Assembly (NCBI GenBank): GCA_964510315.1
Contig: CAZEAP010000028.1
Span: 1-47,321 of the forward strand
DNA: 47,321 nt
DNA from: CAZEAP01 sp964510315
GTDB taxonomy: Bacteria; Planctomycetota; Brocadiia; SM23-32
Direction of reading: 5' to 3'
Made by a program: the position numbers and the translations under genes
Part shown: positions 34,743-44,116 of the stretch, piece by piece
Position numbering within the stretch: the stretch's first letter is position 1
Layout: the number at the start of each line of letters is the position of its first letter
Notes under the pieces: generated by a model
The model's input: only the letters and a program-made list of their open reading frames with translations
The model's database searches: none
Told to the model about the DNA's origin: nothing

Positions 34743-36668
34743 TCATTGCTGAGGACCGCCGGTTCCGGAGGCCCTCCGGAGGACCAGGCTGAGGTAATCC
34801 CAACTACGGGCGGTTTCGGCGGGTTCGGGAGGGCGCCACTTTCGTCCCGCCCCCAGGTAGAAAGTAGCGCAGGGCGGTCGCTGGAGCGCGCGGCCCCGCT
34901 CTCGCGCCGCGTGCGGATGAACGATTCGGAAGTCCCTCTCCCCCCGGCCCAGCAGCGCCCACAGCGGATATTCCCAGTCGTCGCTTCCCGTGACGATCCC
35001 CACGTTTCGGCAGGGGGAATCGCGCAGCGACCGGACCGCTTCCCGGTACTGCCCTTCGAGCCCCGGCCGCACGGCGAAGTACTCCCCCGGCCTGGAGGTC
35101 ACTATCACGGATGGCGCGCGGCTGAGCCCAGGAATGGGAAAGAGCGGCCTGGTGGCAGAACTCAGCAGGTAGGGCAGGGCCGCCGCCACCAGTGTCCAAC
35201 CGAGCACCTTGACCGCCCGTCGTCCCATAACCTTCGCCGCGGTCAGACCGACGGCCGGTGCGGCCAGGACGAACAGAGGGAAGTAGAGCCGCTGCCGGAA
35301 AGGGTCCCAGCGCAGTGCGGCGCACAAAAGCACGTAACCGCACGCAATCAACCCCAGGTGCGCCAGCAGCGCCTTTCGCTGCGGCACATCCCGACGTGCC
35401 GCCAGCAGCACCACGCAGAGCACCGCCATCAGGAAGTGGAGGGGGTTGCCGCTGTAATCCTCGGAGGTCACCTTCCCGTGCAGCGGCAGATGGTAGGCGG
35501 GTGAGTACCGGGCCGTGCTGTCGGTTTCGTTGACGCCGAGCCCCAGGGCCTGGTGGAAATTCCTGACTCCGGCGGCCACCGTCCGCCGGACCACCGGCAC
35601 GCCGGAGAACTGCAGGGAGGCGTTCCGCACGAAGTTCGAGAGGGTCACGCCGGGGCCGAACCGGGCGTTCAACTGCTGATGTCGCTCCTGCTGCGGCGCC
35701 AGGGGAGTGCCGAACCAGCCGACGTTCCGCCGCCAGTGACCCAGGTTGAGAACCAGGGCAAGCCCCAGCACCACGGCCGCTGTCCGGGGCAGCCGCCGGG
35801 GACGCCGCCGCAGGACCCCCAGCAGGTACCAGAACAGGAAAGGAAGGGCGAAAAAGTAGGCGGTGGCTTTCGTCAGCAGGGCAAGGCCGAGGGCCAGCCC
35901 CGCACGGGCCGAGTCGAAGGCATCTGCCCGGCGGAGGTCCATCAGGGCGAAATACACGAAGCAGACCAGCCAGAGCGTCACAACGTAGTCGGTCTGCGTG
36001 CTGTGCGACTGGAGGATGCCCGTGGGGAGGGTCGCTGCGAACAGCGCGCACCAGGCGGCCGTTCTCCGGCCTGCTCCGAAGTCGCGGGCGAGCAGGGCAA
36101 CCCCGATCAGGCAGCCCGCCATGCTCAGCCACTGCACCAGGTTTGCAAACCAGTCGCCGCCGGAGAGGACCTGGAAGTGGAGAACAGCGAACTCGGCGAA
36201 CGGACCCATGAAAAGCTGGCGCGGAATGTCCGTGGGATAGTGCCGCACCGTGCCGTTCTGCGCCCAGTTGGCCACCCGGCTCATGTGGTAGGTCATCGAG
36301 TCCCACGTATTGGGCGCCGCCGTGAGTGCGATCAGGAGCGTGAGGGCGGCGACGGCGCCCACGGCGACCCGGAAGGCGGTCCCACCCTTCAGGTATGCGC
36401 GCAGGCCCTCCCGGAACTCCTCCGGCCGGGGCCGGCGGTTCTGCATCAGCCACGCCCCCAGACCGACGGCGAGCGCCAGCCAGATCGCTGTGAGCCACGG
36501 CCACCGTATCAGCCGCGGTATTGAGAGCACCTCGGTCAGCAGGACGATCGCCCCACCCCAGCAGATCAGCGCGCAAAGGAAGGCTTCTGCAGAGGAGCGG
36601 CACCTGCGGCGGACGGCGAAGAAGAGGAGGGGCAGGCTGCAGAGAGGAATGAGCCCGAGGGCAACCAT
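34743..36668 (-). CDS. GT-C fold membrane glycosyltransferase (ArnT/PMT-like)
   Basis: A 641-residue polytopic protein with about ten or more hydrophobic segments in the N-terminal 500 residues and a soluble C-terminal part. The first periplasmic loop carries the acidic motif of GT-C enzymes (PNTWDSMTYHMSRVANW, with Asp123). Such enzymes move a sugar from a polyprenyl-phosphate carrier to a lipid, polysaccharide or protein on the periplasmic side. The donor and acceptor are unknown. ATG at 36668 with GGGAG upstream. It lies 82 bases downstream of the radical SAM gene and is probably on the same transcript. Confidence 0.8.
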   Translation of the reverse strand: MVALGLIPLCSLPLLFFAVRRRCRSSAEAFLCALICWGGAIVLLTEVLSIPRLIRWPWLTAIWLALAVGLGAWLMQNRRPRPEEFREGLRAYLKGGTAFRVAVGAVAALTLLIALTAAPNTWDSMTYHMSRVANWAQNGTVRHYPTDIPRQLFMGPFAEFAVLHFQVLSGGDWFANLVQWLSMAGCLIGVALLARDFGAGRRTAAWCALFAATLPTGILQSHSTQTDYVVTLWLVCFVYFALMDLRRADAFDSARAGLALGLALLTKATAYFFALPFLFWYLLGVLRRRPRRLPRTAAVVLGLALVLNLGHWRRNVGWFGTPLAPQQERHQQLNARFGPGVTLSNFVRNASLQFSGVPVVRRTVAAGVRNFHQALGLGVNETDSTARYSPAYHLPLHGKVTSEDYSGNPLHFLMAVLCVVLLAARRDVPQRKALLAHLGLIACGYVLLCAALRWDPFRQRLYFPLFVLAAPAVGLTAAKVMGRRAVKVLGWTLVAAALPYLLSSATRPLFPIPGLSRAPSVIVTSRPGEYFAVRPGLEGQYREAVRSLRDSPCRNVGIVTGSDDWEYPLWALLGRGERDFRIVHPHAARERGRALQRPPCATFYLGAGRKWRPPEPAETARSWDYLSLVLRRASGTGGPQQ

Positions 36669-36750
36669 CGCCGCTGCTCCCAGCCGGGGTTGAGCGGTGC
36701 AGGCGTCCGAGCGGATACCGGCACAAATCTACCTGGCGGCGCCGGGGAAG

Positions 36751-38619
36751 TCAATCCCGCCCCTGCCGGCGGGAGGCCAGGCCGCAGGCGCCGCAGTGCA
36801 AGCACCCGGCTTCGCGGCAGTCGGGGGTCATCTCCCCGCGGTAGGCTTTCTCCCGCTCCTTGAGGAGAAACTCTCGATCGAGGCCGAAGTCGATGTGGTC
36901 CCAGGGGAGCGCCTCCTCGGTGTCCAGTTCCCGCGTTGCGTAGAACTCGATGGAGAGGCCCTCCTCGTCGAAGGCCCGCTGCCACCTTTCGAACGAGAAG
37001 TGCTCGTCCCAGGCATCGAACTGCCCACCGGCCCGACGTACCCGTCTCAGCACGGCTCCCAGGCGCCGGTCACCGCGCGCCATGACGGCCTCCAGCAGGC
37101 TGCGCCGAGGATCGTGGAATTTGTAGCGGACGCTGCGCAGCCGGGCCTTCACCAGCAGGCGCTCTCGTATCTCGCGGAGCCGCTCGGGGGGTGCCATCGG
37201 CTCCCACTGGAAGGGCGTGTGCGGTTTGGGGACGAAAGGGGCGACGGTGACGTTGACTTTTCCGGGACCGCCCGCCACCTCAATGCGCGCCCGGCTGACG
37301 CGCTCGCTCAGTTCGACGATTCCCAGGGCGTCCTCCATGGTCTCGGTGGGCAGCCCCACCATGAAGTAGAGCTTGATCCGCGGCCAGCCTTGCCGATAGG
37401 CCTCCCGCGCCCCTTCCAGCAGCTCGGCGTCGGTGACGTCTTTGTTGATGACTTGCCGCAGCCGCTCGGAGGCGGCCTCGGGGGCGACCGTCAGGCCGGT
37501 TCGGCGGACCTGGGATGCAGCTTCCGGAACGAGGGTGAGCTGCTTGCTCACCCGGAGGCTGGGCAGGGAGAGGCTGATGTGCCGCGGCTCGGCGAAGGCG
37601 TTGACCGTCTCCAGCAGCTTCTCGAAGGCCGGATGGTCGCTGGATGAGAGGGAAGCCAGCGCCACCTCGTTCTGACCGGTTGCACGGTAGGTATCCTCCA
37701 GCAGTTTTCGCAGTTGGTCCACTGAGCGGGACCGGACCGGGCGCCGCAGCATGCCGGCCTGGCAGAAACGGCACCCTCGCGTGCAGCCCCGCATGATCTC
37801 CAGCGTCATGCGATCGTGAACCGCTTCCACCAATGGCACGATGGGCGCGCCGGGGTAAGGGGCCGCTCGCAAGTCGGACACCTTCGAGGCCACCACTTCG
37901 TCGGGAACACCGTCAGTGACCGGTCGGATGCTCTTCAGGACCCCGTCGGGGTAGTAGTCAACCGCGTAGTGGGCCGGTGCATAGACGCCTTCCAGCCGAC
38001 GGGCGGCTTCCAGGATGATCTCGTGGCGAGCCCGGCCGGCATCGCGGAGCCGGCGCAGAAGTTCAGCGAATTCGACGATGATCTCCTCGCCCTCTCCGGG
38101 GAGGAAGATGTCGATAAACTCGGCCATCGGTTCGGGGGTAGCCGCTCCCGGCCCGCCGGCGATTACTATGGGATCGTCACCGCTCCGGTCGGCCGCTTCC
38201 AACGGTACGTCGGCCAGCTCCAGCATGGCCAGCACGTTGGTGTAGAGCATCTCGTACTGGAGGCTGAAGCCGACGACATCGAAGGTCCTAACCGGCCGAA
38301 AGCTCTCCAGCGCGTAGAGGGGAATCCCATGCTCGCGCATTTTCTCCTGCATGTCCGGCCAGACCGCATAGGCTCGCTCGGCCGCGGCCCAGTCCAGGTC
38401 GTTGATGACGGAGTAGAGTATCTGCGTTCCCAGGTGCGAGATCCCCACTTCATAGACGTCGGGGAACAGAAGCGCGAAGGAGACCTCCACCTGTGAGGCG
38501 GGCTTCCGCACGGCGTTTCTCTCCCCTCCGAGGTATCGCGCCGGCATGCGCACCTGCGTGAGAACGCGTCGATGGAGCAGTTGCCGTATCTGCGTCGGCT
38601 CTGTGATGTGGGCGTCCAT
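36751..38619 (-). CDS. Radical SAM protein, TIGR03960-like
   Basis: A 622-residue protein. The N-terminal 250 residues have a B12-binding-like pattern (VSFALLFPDVYEVGISHLG, then VGFSLQYEM, IVIAGGPGAATPEP). The radical SAM cluster motif is Cys279-x3-Cys283-x2-Cys286 (RGCTRGCRFCQAG). The core continues with ASLSSSDHP, SLPSLRV and a GWPRIKLYFMVGLPTE segment. The tail ends with a cysteine cluster (CREAGCLHCGAC) after the DH.DFG.D region. This order is that of TIGR03960; members are often linked to a DUF2344 protein. The function is unknown. ATG at 38619 has only a weak ribosome site; the frame is open further upstream but is not coding there. Confidence 0.85.
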   Translation of the reverse strand: MDAHITEPTQIRQLLHRRVLTQVRMPARYLGGERNAVRKPASQVEVSFALLFPDVYEVGISHLGTQILYSVINDLDWAAAERAYAVWPDMQEKMREHGIPLYALESFRPVRTFDVVGFSLQYEMLYTNVLAMLELADVPLEAADRSGDDPIVIAGGPGAATPEPMAEFIDIFLPGEGEEIIVEFAELLRRLRDAGRARHEIILEAARRLEGVYAPAHYAVDYYPDGVLKSIRPVTDGVPDEVVASKVSDLRAAPYPGAPIVPLVEAVHDRMTLEIMRGCTRGCRFCQAGMLRRPVRSRSVDQLRKLLEDTYRATGQNEVALASLSSSDHPAFEKLLETVNAFAEPRHISLSLPSLRVSKQLTLVPEAASQVRRTGLTVAPEAASERLRQVINKDVTDAELLEGAREAYRQGWPRIKLYFMVGLPTETMEDALGIVELSERVSRARIEVAGGPGKVNVTVAPFVPKPHTPFQWEPMAPPERLREIRERLLVKARLRSVRYKFHDPRRSLLEAVMARGDRRLGAVLRRVRRAGGQFDAWDEHFSFERWQRAFDEEGLSIEFYATRELDTEEALPWDHIDFGLDREFLLKEREKAYRGEMTPDCREAGCLHCGACGLASRRQGRD

Positions 38620-38932
38620 ACAGTCGTCAGTCCCAAAAAGTGTTCGTCGCGACCGCCGTTCGGCCCTGTACGCCTCTGGTGTTGCGACAAATCCGGTTCC
38701 GCCGGGACCGGCGGGACCTCCCCCGACGGCCTGTCGGCCGCCGCAGACCGTAGAGATGGCCACGTGCCAAAATAACAGTGTACCACAGCCCGTCCGGCCG
38801 TTCCAGCTTCGCCATGCCGCCGGGGGCCGTCCCCGACGGCCGGTCCCGGGCTGGGCGCTGAGAAGTTGCTCAAAGATAAGGGTTGCAAAGTATTCGTTCG
38901 GGCTCATACAATATAGCTGGAGGAGGGGAGGG
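38620..38932. other. Divergent intergenic region
   Basis: This region separates the radical SAM gene (minus) from the zinc-ribbon gene (plus). The right half holds the plus-strand promoter listed separately. A weak extended -10 (TGGTACACT) lies on the minus strand around 38777-38785. The left half is GC-rich with no other clear element and no credible small gene. Confidence 0.6.
38883..38912 (+). promoter_or_regulatory. sigma70-type promoter of the zinc-ribbon gene
   Basis: TTGCAA (38883-38888, four of six) and TACAAT (38907-38912, five of six) have an 18-base spacer. The surrounding DNA is AT-rich relative to the window. A very purine-rich ribosome site (AGGAGGGGAGGG) follows. Confidence 0.55.
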
Positions 38933-39517
38933 ATGCCCGAGACAACGGTTCCAAGAAACACGATCAGGATAACCTGCCTTTGTGGCGAGGAATTGCTCAT
39001 TGGAGCGGAGCTGATGGGGAGGGTGCTGCGCTGTCCGCACTGCCGAAGGCACCTGCGTCCGGGTCTGCAGTTCGTGCTTGCCGACGAGTCGCTGGCTCCC
39101 AACTTGACGGTTCAGTGCAGTTGCGGCCACTTCGTGGTGGCCGACGTCGGCGCGAGCGGAAAACGCGTCCGGTGCCCCGTCTGTAACGGCCACCTGATTA
39201 TGCCTCAGCCCGTGGTCAAGTTTGACTCGCCCGGGATGCTCCGCGTGCCGCGACACGTGCTGGAGAGACAGTTGCGGAAAGTCCAGCGCAAAAAACAGCG
39301 GGCCTCCAAGGAGATGACCCGGCTGGAGAGTGCCGCACATCGAGGGCGCATCAGTTTGGGACCCGGAGAAAGAATTTGCGCGAACCTCAACTGTGGTGCT
39401 CTACTTCGGCCCAGGGCCAACGTTTGTCCCAAGTGTGGGACAAATCGACTGACGGGACGCCGATACGACGGGCCGGGACCTGCCAAAGACCCCGAGGGGA
39501 AGTGGGAACAGGTCTGA
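38933..39517 (+). CDS. Triple zinc-ribbon protein
   Basis: A 194-residue soluble protein with three four-cysteine zinc ribbons: Cys15-Cys17 with Cys34-Cys37, Cys62-Cys64 with Cys81-Cys84, and Cys149-Cys154 with Cys165-Cys168. A basic, helical stretch (VLERQLRKVQRKKQRASKEMTRLE) connects the second and third. The first two ribbons share a CxC...CPxC form with a hydrophobic centre and look like an internal duplication. Ribbons and a basic linker suggest nucleic acid or protein binding, but no function is known to me. Strong AGGAGGGGAGG ribosome site and a nearby promoter. The GHMP-like gene follows 152 bases later. Confidence 0.75.
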   Translation: MPETTVPRNTIRITCLCGEELLIGAELMGRVLRCPHCRRHLRPGLQFVLADESLAPNLTVQCSCGHFVVADVGASGKRVRCPVCNGHLIMPQPVVKFDSPGMLRVPRHVLERQLRKVQRKKQRASKEMTRLESAAHRGRISLGPGERICANLNCGALLRPRANVCPKCGTNRLTGRRYDGPGPAKDPEGKWEQV

Positions 39518-39669
39518 CCACACGGCGGTTGGGCCTGTGCTTCAGCGATCCTCACCGCAGGGGCGATGTCCCGTGCTGTCGTGCCAGGGCTACTCCGCGG
39601 GGGCTGTTGCAGTTGTGTGCGTGAAAGTGTATGAGCGGGTTGTGCCTTTCGCCTGAGAGGAGGGGGGCT

Positions 39670-40809
39670 ATGGGTTTCGGTGTAGCGCTGGGGGCCGGCG
39701 CACGGCGGCGGTTCAGCCTGCCGCACGCTTTCTGCCTCATGGGAGAACAGCAGTACCTCCTGGGCACCTCCGCCATCCACCTCGCTGGCGGCTGCCGGAC
39801 GCAAGTGGAGGTCTATCAAGCACCGGAGGGGCCGGCTTTGTCTTTCGATGGGGCATCACTCGATCGGCGGGGAAACCGGACGGAGGACCTGGCCGGACAG
39901 TTGAAAGACTGCTGGCAAGAGCGAATGGCTACGGGGGGCCCGTCGGCTGGCATCGAAGACCTTGGCGTCAGTATTCACTTTGACGATGTCCTGGAGCCCT
40001 GCCCGCCGCAGATACTGGTTGAGTCGCCGGCGGTGGGGGCTGCCCTGACGGTGGTGGCTTTGCTGGAGGAAGGTCGTCTCAGCTCCCTGGGCGAGACGGA
40101 GGTAGCCGAGCTTGCCGCGCACCTGCTCCGGATGAGCGACTCCGACAAGGAAAACCCGTATCGTCACTACGGCCCGGCGCTGACGAGCCTGACGGGCGGA
40201 GTAGTGTGCGTTGGACCGGAAGAACCTCGACTCAACGTCCAGCAGTTGGTCCCCCCGGAGTCGCTCCTGCTGGCTCTGCTTCCTGGTCTGGAGGGACAGA
40301 CCCGCGGAGTCGATCATGACAGGGAGGCCGCCCGCGCCGTCGAGTCCGCCCTGGACGAGAGCAACGACGTGATGCAGCGGGGCGACAGCGGGTTCTCCGA
40401 GTTATTCGCCATGGACGGCCAGGTGCTGGATGAGCGGCAGACAACCATGCTCTACGGGCTGCTGAGGGTCCGCCAGATGACCGAGGAGTTCCTCGAGCAC
40501 CTCGGGGAGCCCTTCGTGGACAATGACCGGCTGGCCGAAATCTGCGATGAGGAGAGCGAGATTCTGACGGATTATTTCGGCTTTCCGGCCGAGCCGTTCG
40601 CTTCCCTCCGCCAGCGCGCCGCCGAAGCAGGCGCCCTCGGGTTGAAGCTTTCCTGGGCGTTCGGAGGCTATCCGGCGGGCCTGATACTGGCTCCCGGCCG
40701 TCGCGAGGAGGTCCGCGAGCAACTGTCCGACCAGTTCCCCGAAGCGGGGTTCATCCCTCTCGACATGGACCCCGCCGGCCTCCGCTGGGAAAAAGGCCCG
40801 AGAGACTGA
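39670..40809 (+). CDS. Degenerate GHMP-kinase-like protein
   Basis: A 379-residue protein with the fold pattern of GHMP small-molecule kinases such as galactokinase. The N-terminus (LPHAFCLMGEQQYLLG) matches the P.R..L.GEH.DY start of the family. The segment LVESPAVGAALTVVALLEEG (117-136) sits where the ATP-binding PxGxGLSSSAA should be, but its Gly/Ser loop is altered. The C-terminal GALGLKLSWAFGGYPAGLILA (about 321-341) matches motif 3 with its Gly-rich turn partly lost, and the catalytic MDQ-like Asp region reads YGPALTSLTGG. So it may have lost activity or gained another. AGGAGGGG precedes ATG 39670. The family call is my inference from pattern, not from a search. Confidence 0.55.
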   Translation: MGFGVALGAGARRRFSLPHAFCLMGEQQYLLGTSAIHLAGGCRTQVEVYQAPEGPALSFDGASLDRRGNRTEDLAGQLKDCWQERMATGGPSAGIEDLGVSIHFDDVLEPCPPQILVESPAVGAALTVVALLEEGRLSSLGETEVAELAAHLLRMSDSDKENPYRHYGPALTSLTGGVVCVGPEEPRLNVQQLVPPESLLLALLPGLEGQTRGVDHDREAARAVESALDESNDVMQRGDSGFSELFAMDGQVLDERQTTMLYGLLRVRQMTEEFLEHLGEPFVDNDRLAEICDEESEILTDYFGFPAEPFASLRQRAAEAGALGLKLSWAFGGYPAGLILAPGRREEVREQLSDQFPEAGFIPLDMDPAGLRWEKGPRD

Positions 40810-41430
40810 GTCATCCCCACTTTGCCCGGCTGTGGACGCCTCGCGGGCCTCGCCCGCAGCAGGCAGAGCCGTGGTCAGCGTTCACACGTGCCGCAACAGG
40901 CGGCGCATATGGAGGCTCGCGCTGTTCCCCCCTCGGCCCGGTCTTATTTGCCTGTGCAGCGGTCAGATAAGCCTGGACCGGCTTCCGACTCAGCCGTTTC
41001 GCTTCCCAACGGCGGTCCTGTTTGCGGGCGGACCTCATGCACCGGACCGAACGGCGACATCACGGCCGGAGGTGAGTAAACGCTCCCGAGACGGCCAAAC
41101 TTCGGACCTTATCTCAACCCGAACCAGCTACGATGGCTGATTGTCTTGTCCGCGAAAGCCGGAAAAGGGCCTTGTGCATTAGCTTAGACCGACGGGGCAG
41201 GTTTCGCAGGGCTCTGGGATGCCATTTGGGGACTGTGGGTGGCCAACGTACGCACGGATCAGAATCCACGACCGGAGACGGCGCTGCGCACCGGTGGGCA
41301 CTCGCGGGTTCTCACCCGCTGGCGTGCGTCCACGTGGTGTGATATACTCGGAGACTGTCGGGGGTATGGGGGAAACCGGGCAATACGCCGCCGGAAACGC
41401 ACCGTTTCAGAACCTGGAGGGACTGCGCCA
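40810..41430 (+). other. Long intergenic region before the PDH operon
   Basis: Over 600 bases without a credible gene; short open frames inside it lack ribosome sites and normal codon use. A hairpin GCGGGC/GCCCGC with a 3-base loop lies at 40843-40857, without a following U-tract. The main landmark is an extended -10 near 41340 (separate entry). I see no riboswitch that I recognise. Confidence 0.6.
41340..41348 (+). promoter_or_regulatory. Extended -10 promoter of the PDH operon
   Basis: TGATATACT (41340-41348) combines a TG extension with TATACT (five of six). No good -35 is seen at the right distance, which is tolerated by extended -10 promoters. The leader to the aceE ATG would be about 75 bases, with GGAGGG eight bases before the start. 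Confidence 0.45.
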
Positions 41431-44100
41431 ATGCCCGATGCCGATTCAGGTGAAGCCGCCCGGGCGGACGTGGAGACACAGGACTGGCTCGATTCACTGA
41501 CCGAGCTGCTCGAGAGGGCGGGGACGGAGCGGACGCGGCGGCTGCTTAAGGAACTGCTCGATCACGCATATGCCCGGGGGGTGCGCGTCCCCCCGAGCCG
41601 GAACACTCCATACCTCAACACCATACCGGCAGGCCGGCAGCCCGCCTATCCGGGCAATCGACAGGTGGAACGCCAGATCAAGAACCTCGTCCGGTGGAAC
41701 GCCATGGCCATGGTCGTGCGGGCGAACCGAGAGGAGGCGGGGATCGGCGGCCACATCTCCACCTTTGCATCAGCCGCGACGCTTTACGAAGTCGGGTTCA
41801 ATCACTTCTTCCGCGCCCCGACCGAGGAGCATCCCGGCGATCTCGTTTACTTCCAGGGCCACGCTTCCCCGGGCAACTACGCGCGGGCTTTCCTTGAGGG
41901 ACGTCTTTCGGTGGAGCAGCTTGTCAACTTCCGCCATGAACTGCACGAGGAGCCCGGCCTCTCCTCCTATCCCCATCCCTGGCTGATGCCCGGTTTCTGG
42001 AACTTCCCCACTGTCTCCATGGGACTGGGACCGCTGCAGGCCATCTACCAGGCCCGTTTCATACGGTACCTGGAGGACCGCGGTATCAAGGCACCTTCGG
42101 GCCAGAACGTGTGGGCCTTCGTCGGGGACGGAGAGACCGACGAGCCGGAGGCCCTCGGTGCGATCTGCCTGGCCGCCCGGGAGAAACTCGACAAGCTCAT
42201 ATTCGTGGTCAACTGCAACCTGCAGCGGCTGGACGGACCCGTTCGGGGCAACGGCAAGGTCATCCAGGAACTCGAAGCCGCCTTCCGCGGGGCCGGATGG
42301 AACGTCATCAAGGTCATCTGGGGCGACGACTGGGACCCCCTTCTCGAGCAGGACGAAGAGGGCCTGCTGGCCCGACGCATGGACGAGGTCGTCGACGGAC
42401 AATACCAGAAGTACGCCGTCGCCGACGGGGACTACATCCGGGAGGACTTTTTCGGTGCCGACCCGCGGCTCCTCGAGATGGTCGAGGACTTCTCCGACGG
42501 CCAACTGGAGCGGATGCGGCGGGGCGGCCATGACCCCGAGAAGGTTTACGCGGCCTACAAGGCCGCCGTCGAGCATGAGGGGGCGCCGACCGCCGTCCTC
42601 GCCCAGACCATCAAGGGCTACGGCCTCGGGGCCGGAGGCGAGGGCCGCAACGTCACCCACCACCAGAAGAAGCTCAACGAACAGGAACTCCGCGACTTCC
42701 GCTCCCGCTTCAACATCCCCCTGAGTGACGAAGAAGTGGCCGAAGTGCCGTTCTTCCGGCCGCCCGAAGACAGCCCGGAACTCCAGTACCTCCACGAGCG
42801 CCGTCGCGAACTCGGCGGCTACCTCCCCGCGCGCGTACCCATGGAGGAGGGTCTAAAAGCGCCGGACGACGAGTTCTTCCGTGAGTTCCTCGAAGGCAGC
42901 GACGGCCGGCCGGTGGCGACGACCATGGCGCTTGTCCGACTGCTGGGACGCTTGATGGAGCACGAGCGGATCGGCGACCTGATCGTGCCCGTGGTGCCCG
43001 ACGAAGCGCGCACCTTCGGGATGGACGCCCTGTTCCGGAAGTTCGGCATCTACTCCTCCAGGGGACAGCTCTACGAACCCGTAGACATCGAGAATCTGCT
43101 CTACTACCGGGAGGCCACCGACGGCCAGATACTGGAGGAGGGCATCACCGAGGCCGGCGCCATCTCGTCTTTCATCGCGGCCGGCACAGCCTACGCCAAC
43201 CACGGGATCAACACCATCCCGTTCTTCCTTTTCTATTCGATGTTCGGATTCCAGCGGGTCGGCGACCTGATCTGGGCGGCCGCCGATTCCCGAGCGAAGG
43301 GCTTCCTCGTGGGAGGAACGGCCGGCCGCACCACGCTGGCCGGCGAGGGTCTCCAGCACCAGGACGGCAACAGCCACCTGTCCGCCTTCACCGTGCCCAG
43401 CATGCGCGCATACGATCCAGCCTACGCCTACGAGATCGCCGTCATCGTGCAGGACGGCATACGCAGGATGTACGCCGATCGGGAAGATGTTTTCTACTAC
43501 CTGACGATGATGAATGAGAAGTACCCGCAACCGCCCATGCCCGAGGGCGCACGTGAAGGGATACTGAAGGGTATGTACCGCTTCCGTTCGGCCGAAGGCG
43601 GCGAGCCGCAGGTCCGCCTGCTGGGCAGCGGCGCCATACTGAACGAAGCCGTCAAGGCACAGGAGATCCTGGCGGACACCTACGACGTGCACGCCGACGT
43701 CTGGTCGGTGACCAGCTACAAAGCGCTCTATGACGACGCCCACGACGCCGAAAGGTGGAACGCGCGGCATCCCGGCGAAGAGCCCCGCTCGCCCTTCGTC
43801 ACCGAGGCCCTCGCCGGCGACGAATCCCCCGTTGTGGCCGCCAGCGATTACGTGAAGGCCCTGCCCGACACAATAGCGCGCTGGGTGCCCGGAAGGCTGG
43901 TCACACTGGGCACGGACGGCTTCGGCCGCAGCGACGGACGTGACTCGTTGAGGGACTTTTTCGAAGTGGACGCCCGGCACATAGCAGTAGCCGCCCTGTA
44001 TGCTCTGAGCGAAGAAGGGGCCGTTTCCGCGGAGGTCGTCCGGAGCGCCCTCGAACAGATGTACATCGACCCCGACAAACCGGCCCCCTGGACACAGTGA
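41431..44100 (+). CDS. aceE: Pyruvate dehydrogenase E1 component (homodimeric type)
   Basis: The thiamine-dependent E1 of the pyruvate dehydrogenase complex, 889 residues, single-chain homodimeric type as in E. coli. The TPP/Mg site reads GDGETDEPEALGA with the NCNLQRLDG that follows, and the N-terminal region has the GGHISTFASAATLYEVGFNHFF signature. Further landmarks are the VPDEARTFGMD and DGNSHLSAFTVP segments of the pyrimidine and C-terminal domains. It decarboxylates pyruvate and passes the acetyl group to lipoyl-E2. The ATG at 41431 has GGAGGG upstream. It heads an operon with aceF (16 bases on) and lpdA. Confidence 0.97.
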   Translation: MPDADSGEAARADVETQDWLDSLTELLERAGTERTRRLLKELLDHAYARGVRVPPSRNTPYLNTIPAGRQPAYPGNRQVERQIKNLVRWNAMAMVVRANREEAGIGGHISTFASAATLYEVGFNHFFRAPTEEHPGDLVYFQGHASPGNYARAFLEGRLSVEQLVNFRHELHEEPGLSSYPHPWLMPGFWNFPTVSMGLGPLQAIYQARFIRYLEDRGIKAPSGQNVWAFVGDGETDEPEALGAICLAAREKLDKLIFVVNCNLQRLDGPVRGNGKVIQELEAAFRGAGWNVIKVIWGDDWDPLLEQDEEGLLARRMDEVVDGQYQKYAVADGDYIREDFFGADPRLLEMVEDFSDGQLERMRRGGHDPEKVYAAYKAAVEHEGAPTAVLAQTIKGYGLGAGGEGRNVTHHQKKLNEQELRDFRSRFNIPLSDEEVAEVPFFRPPEDSPELQYLHERRRELGGYLPARVPMEEGLKAPDDEFFREFLEGSDGRPVATTMALVRLLGRLMEHERIGDLIVPVVPDEARTFGMDALFRKFGIYSSRGQLYEPVDIENLLYYREATDGQILEEGITEAGAISSFIAAGTAYANHGINTIPFFLFYSMFGFQRVGDLIWAAADSRAKGFLVGGTAGRTTLAGEGLQHQDGNSHLSAFTVPSMRAYDPAYAYEIAVIVQDGIRRMYADREDVFYYLTMMNEKYPQPPMPEGAREGILKGMYRFRSAEGGEPQVRLLGSGAILNEAVKAQEILADTYDVHADVWSVTSYKALYDDAHDAERWNARHPGEEPRSPFVTEALAGDESPVVAASDYVKALPDTIARWVPGRLVTLGTDGFGRSDGRDSLRDFFEVDARHIAVAALYALSEEGAVSAEVVRSALEQMYIDPDKPAPWTQ

Positions 44101-44116
44101 AAGGAGAAGCGCCGAC

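Noticed and set aside
39607..39635. Promoter before the GHMP-like gene (TTGCAG-N17-TATGAG)
   Set aside because: Only three of six -35 and four of six -10 matches; too weak to report as a feature.
40811..41342. Short open frames before aceE
   Set aside because: No ribosome sites, no recognisable motifs, and composition unlike the flanking genes.
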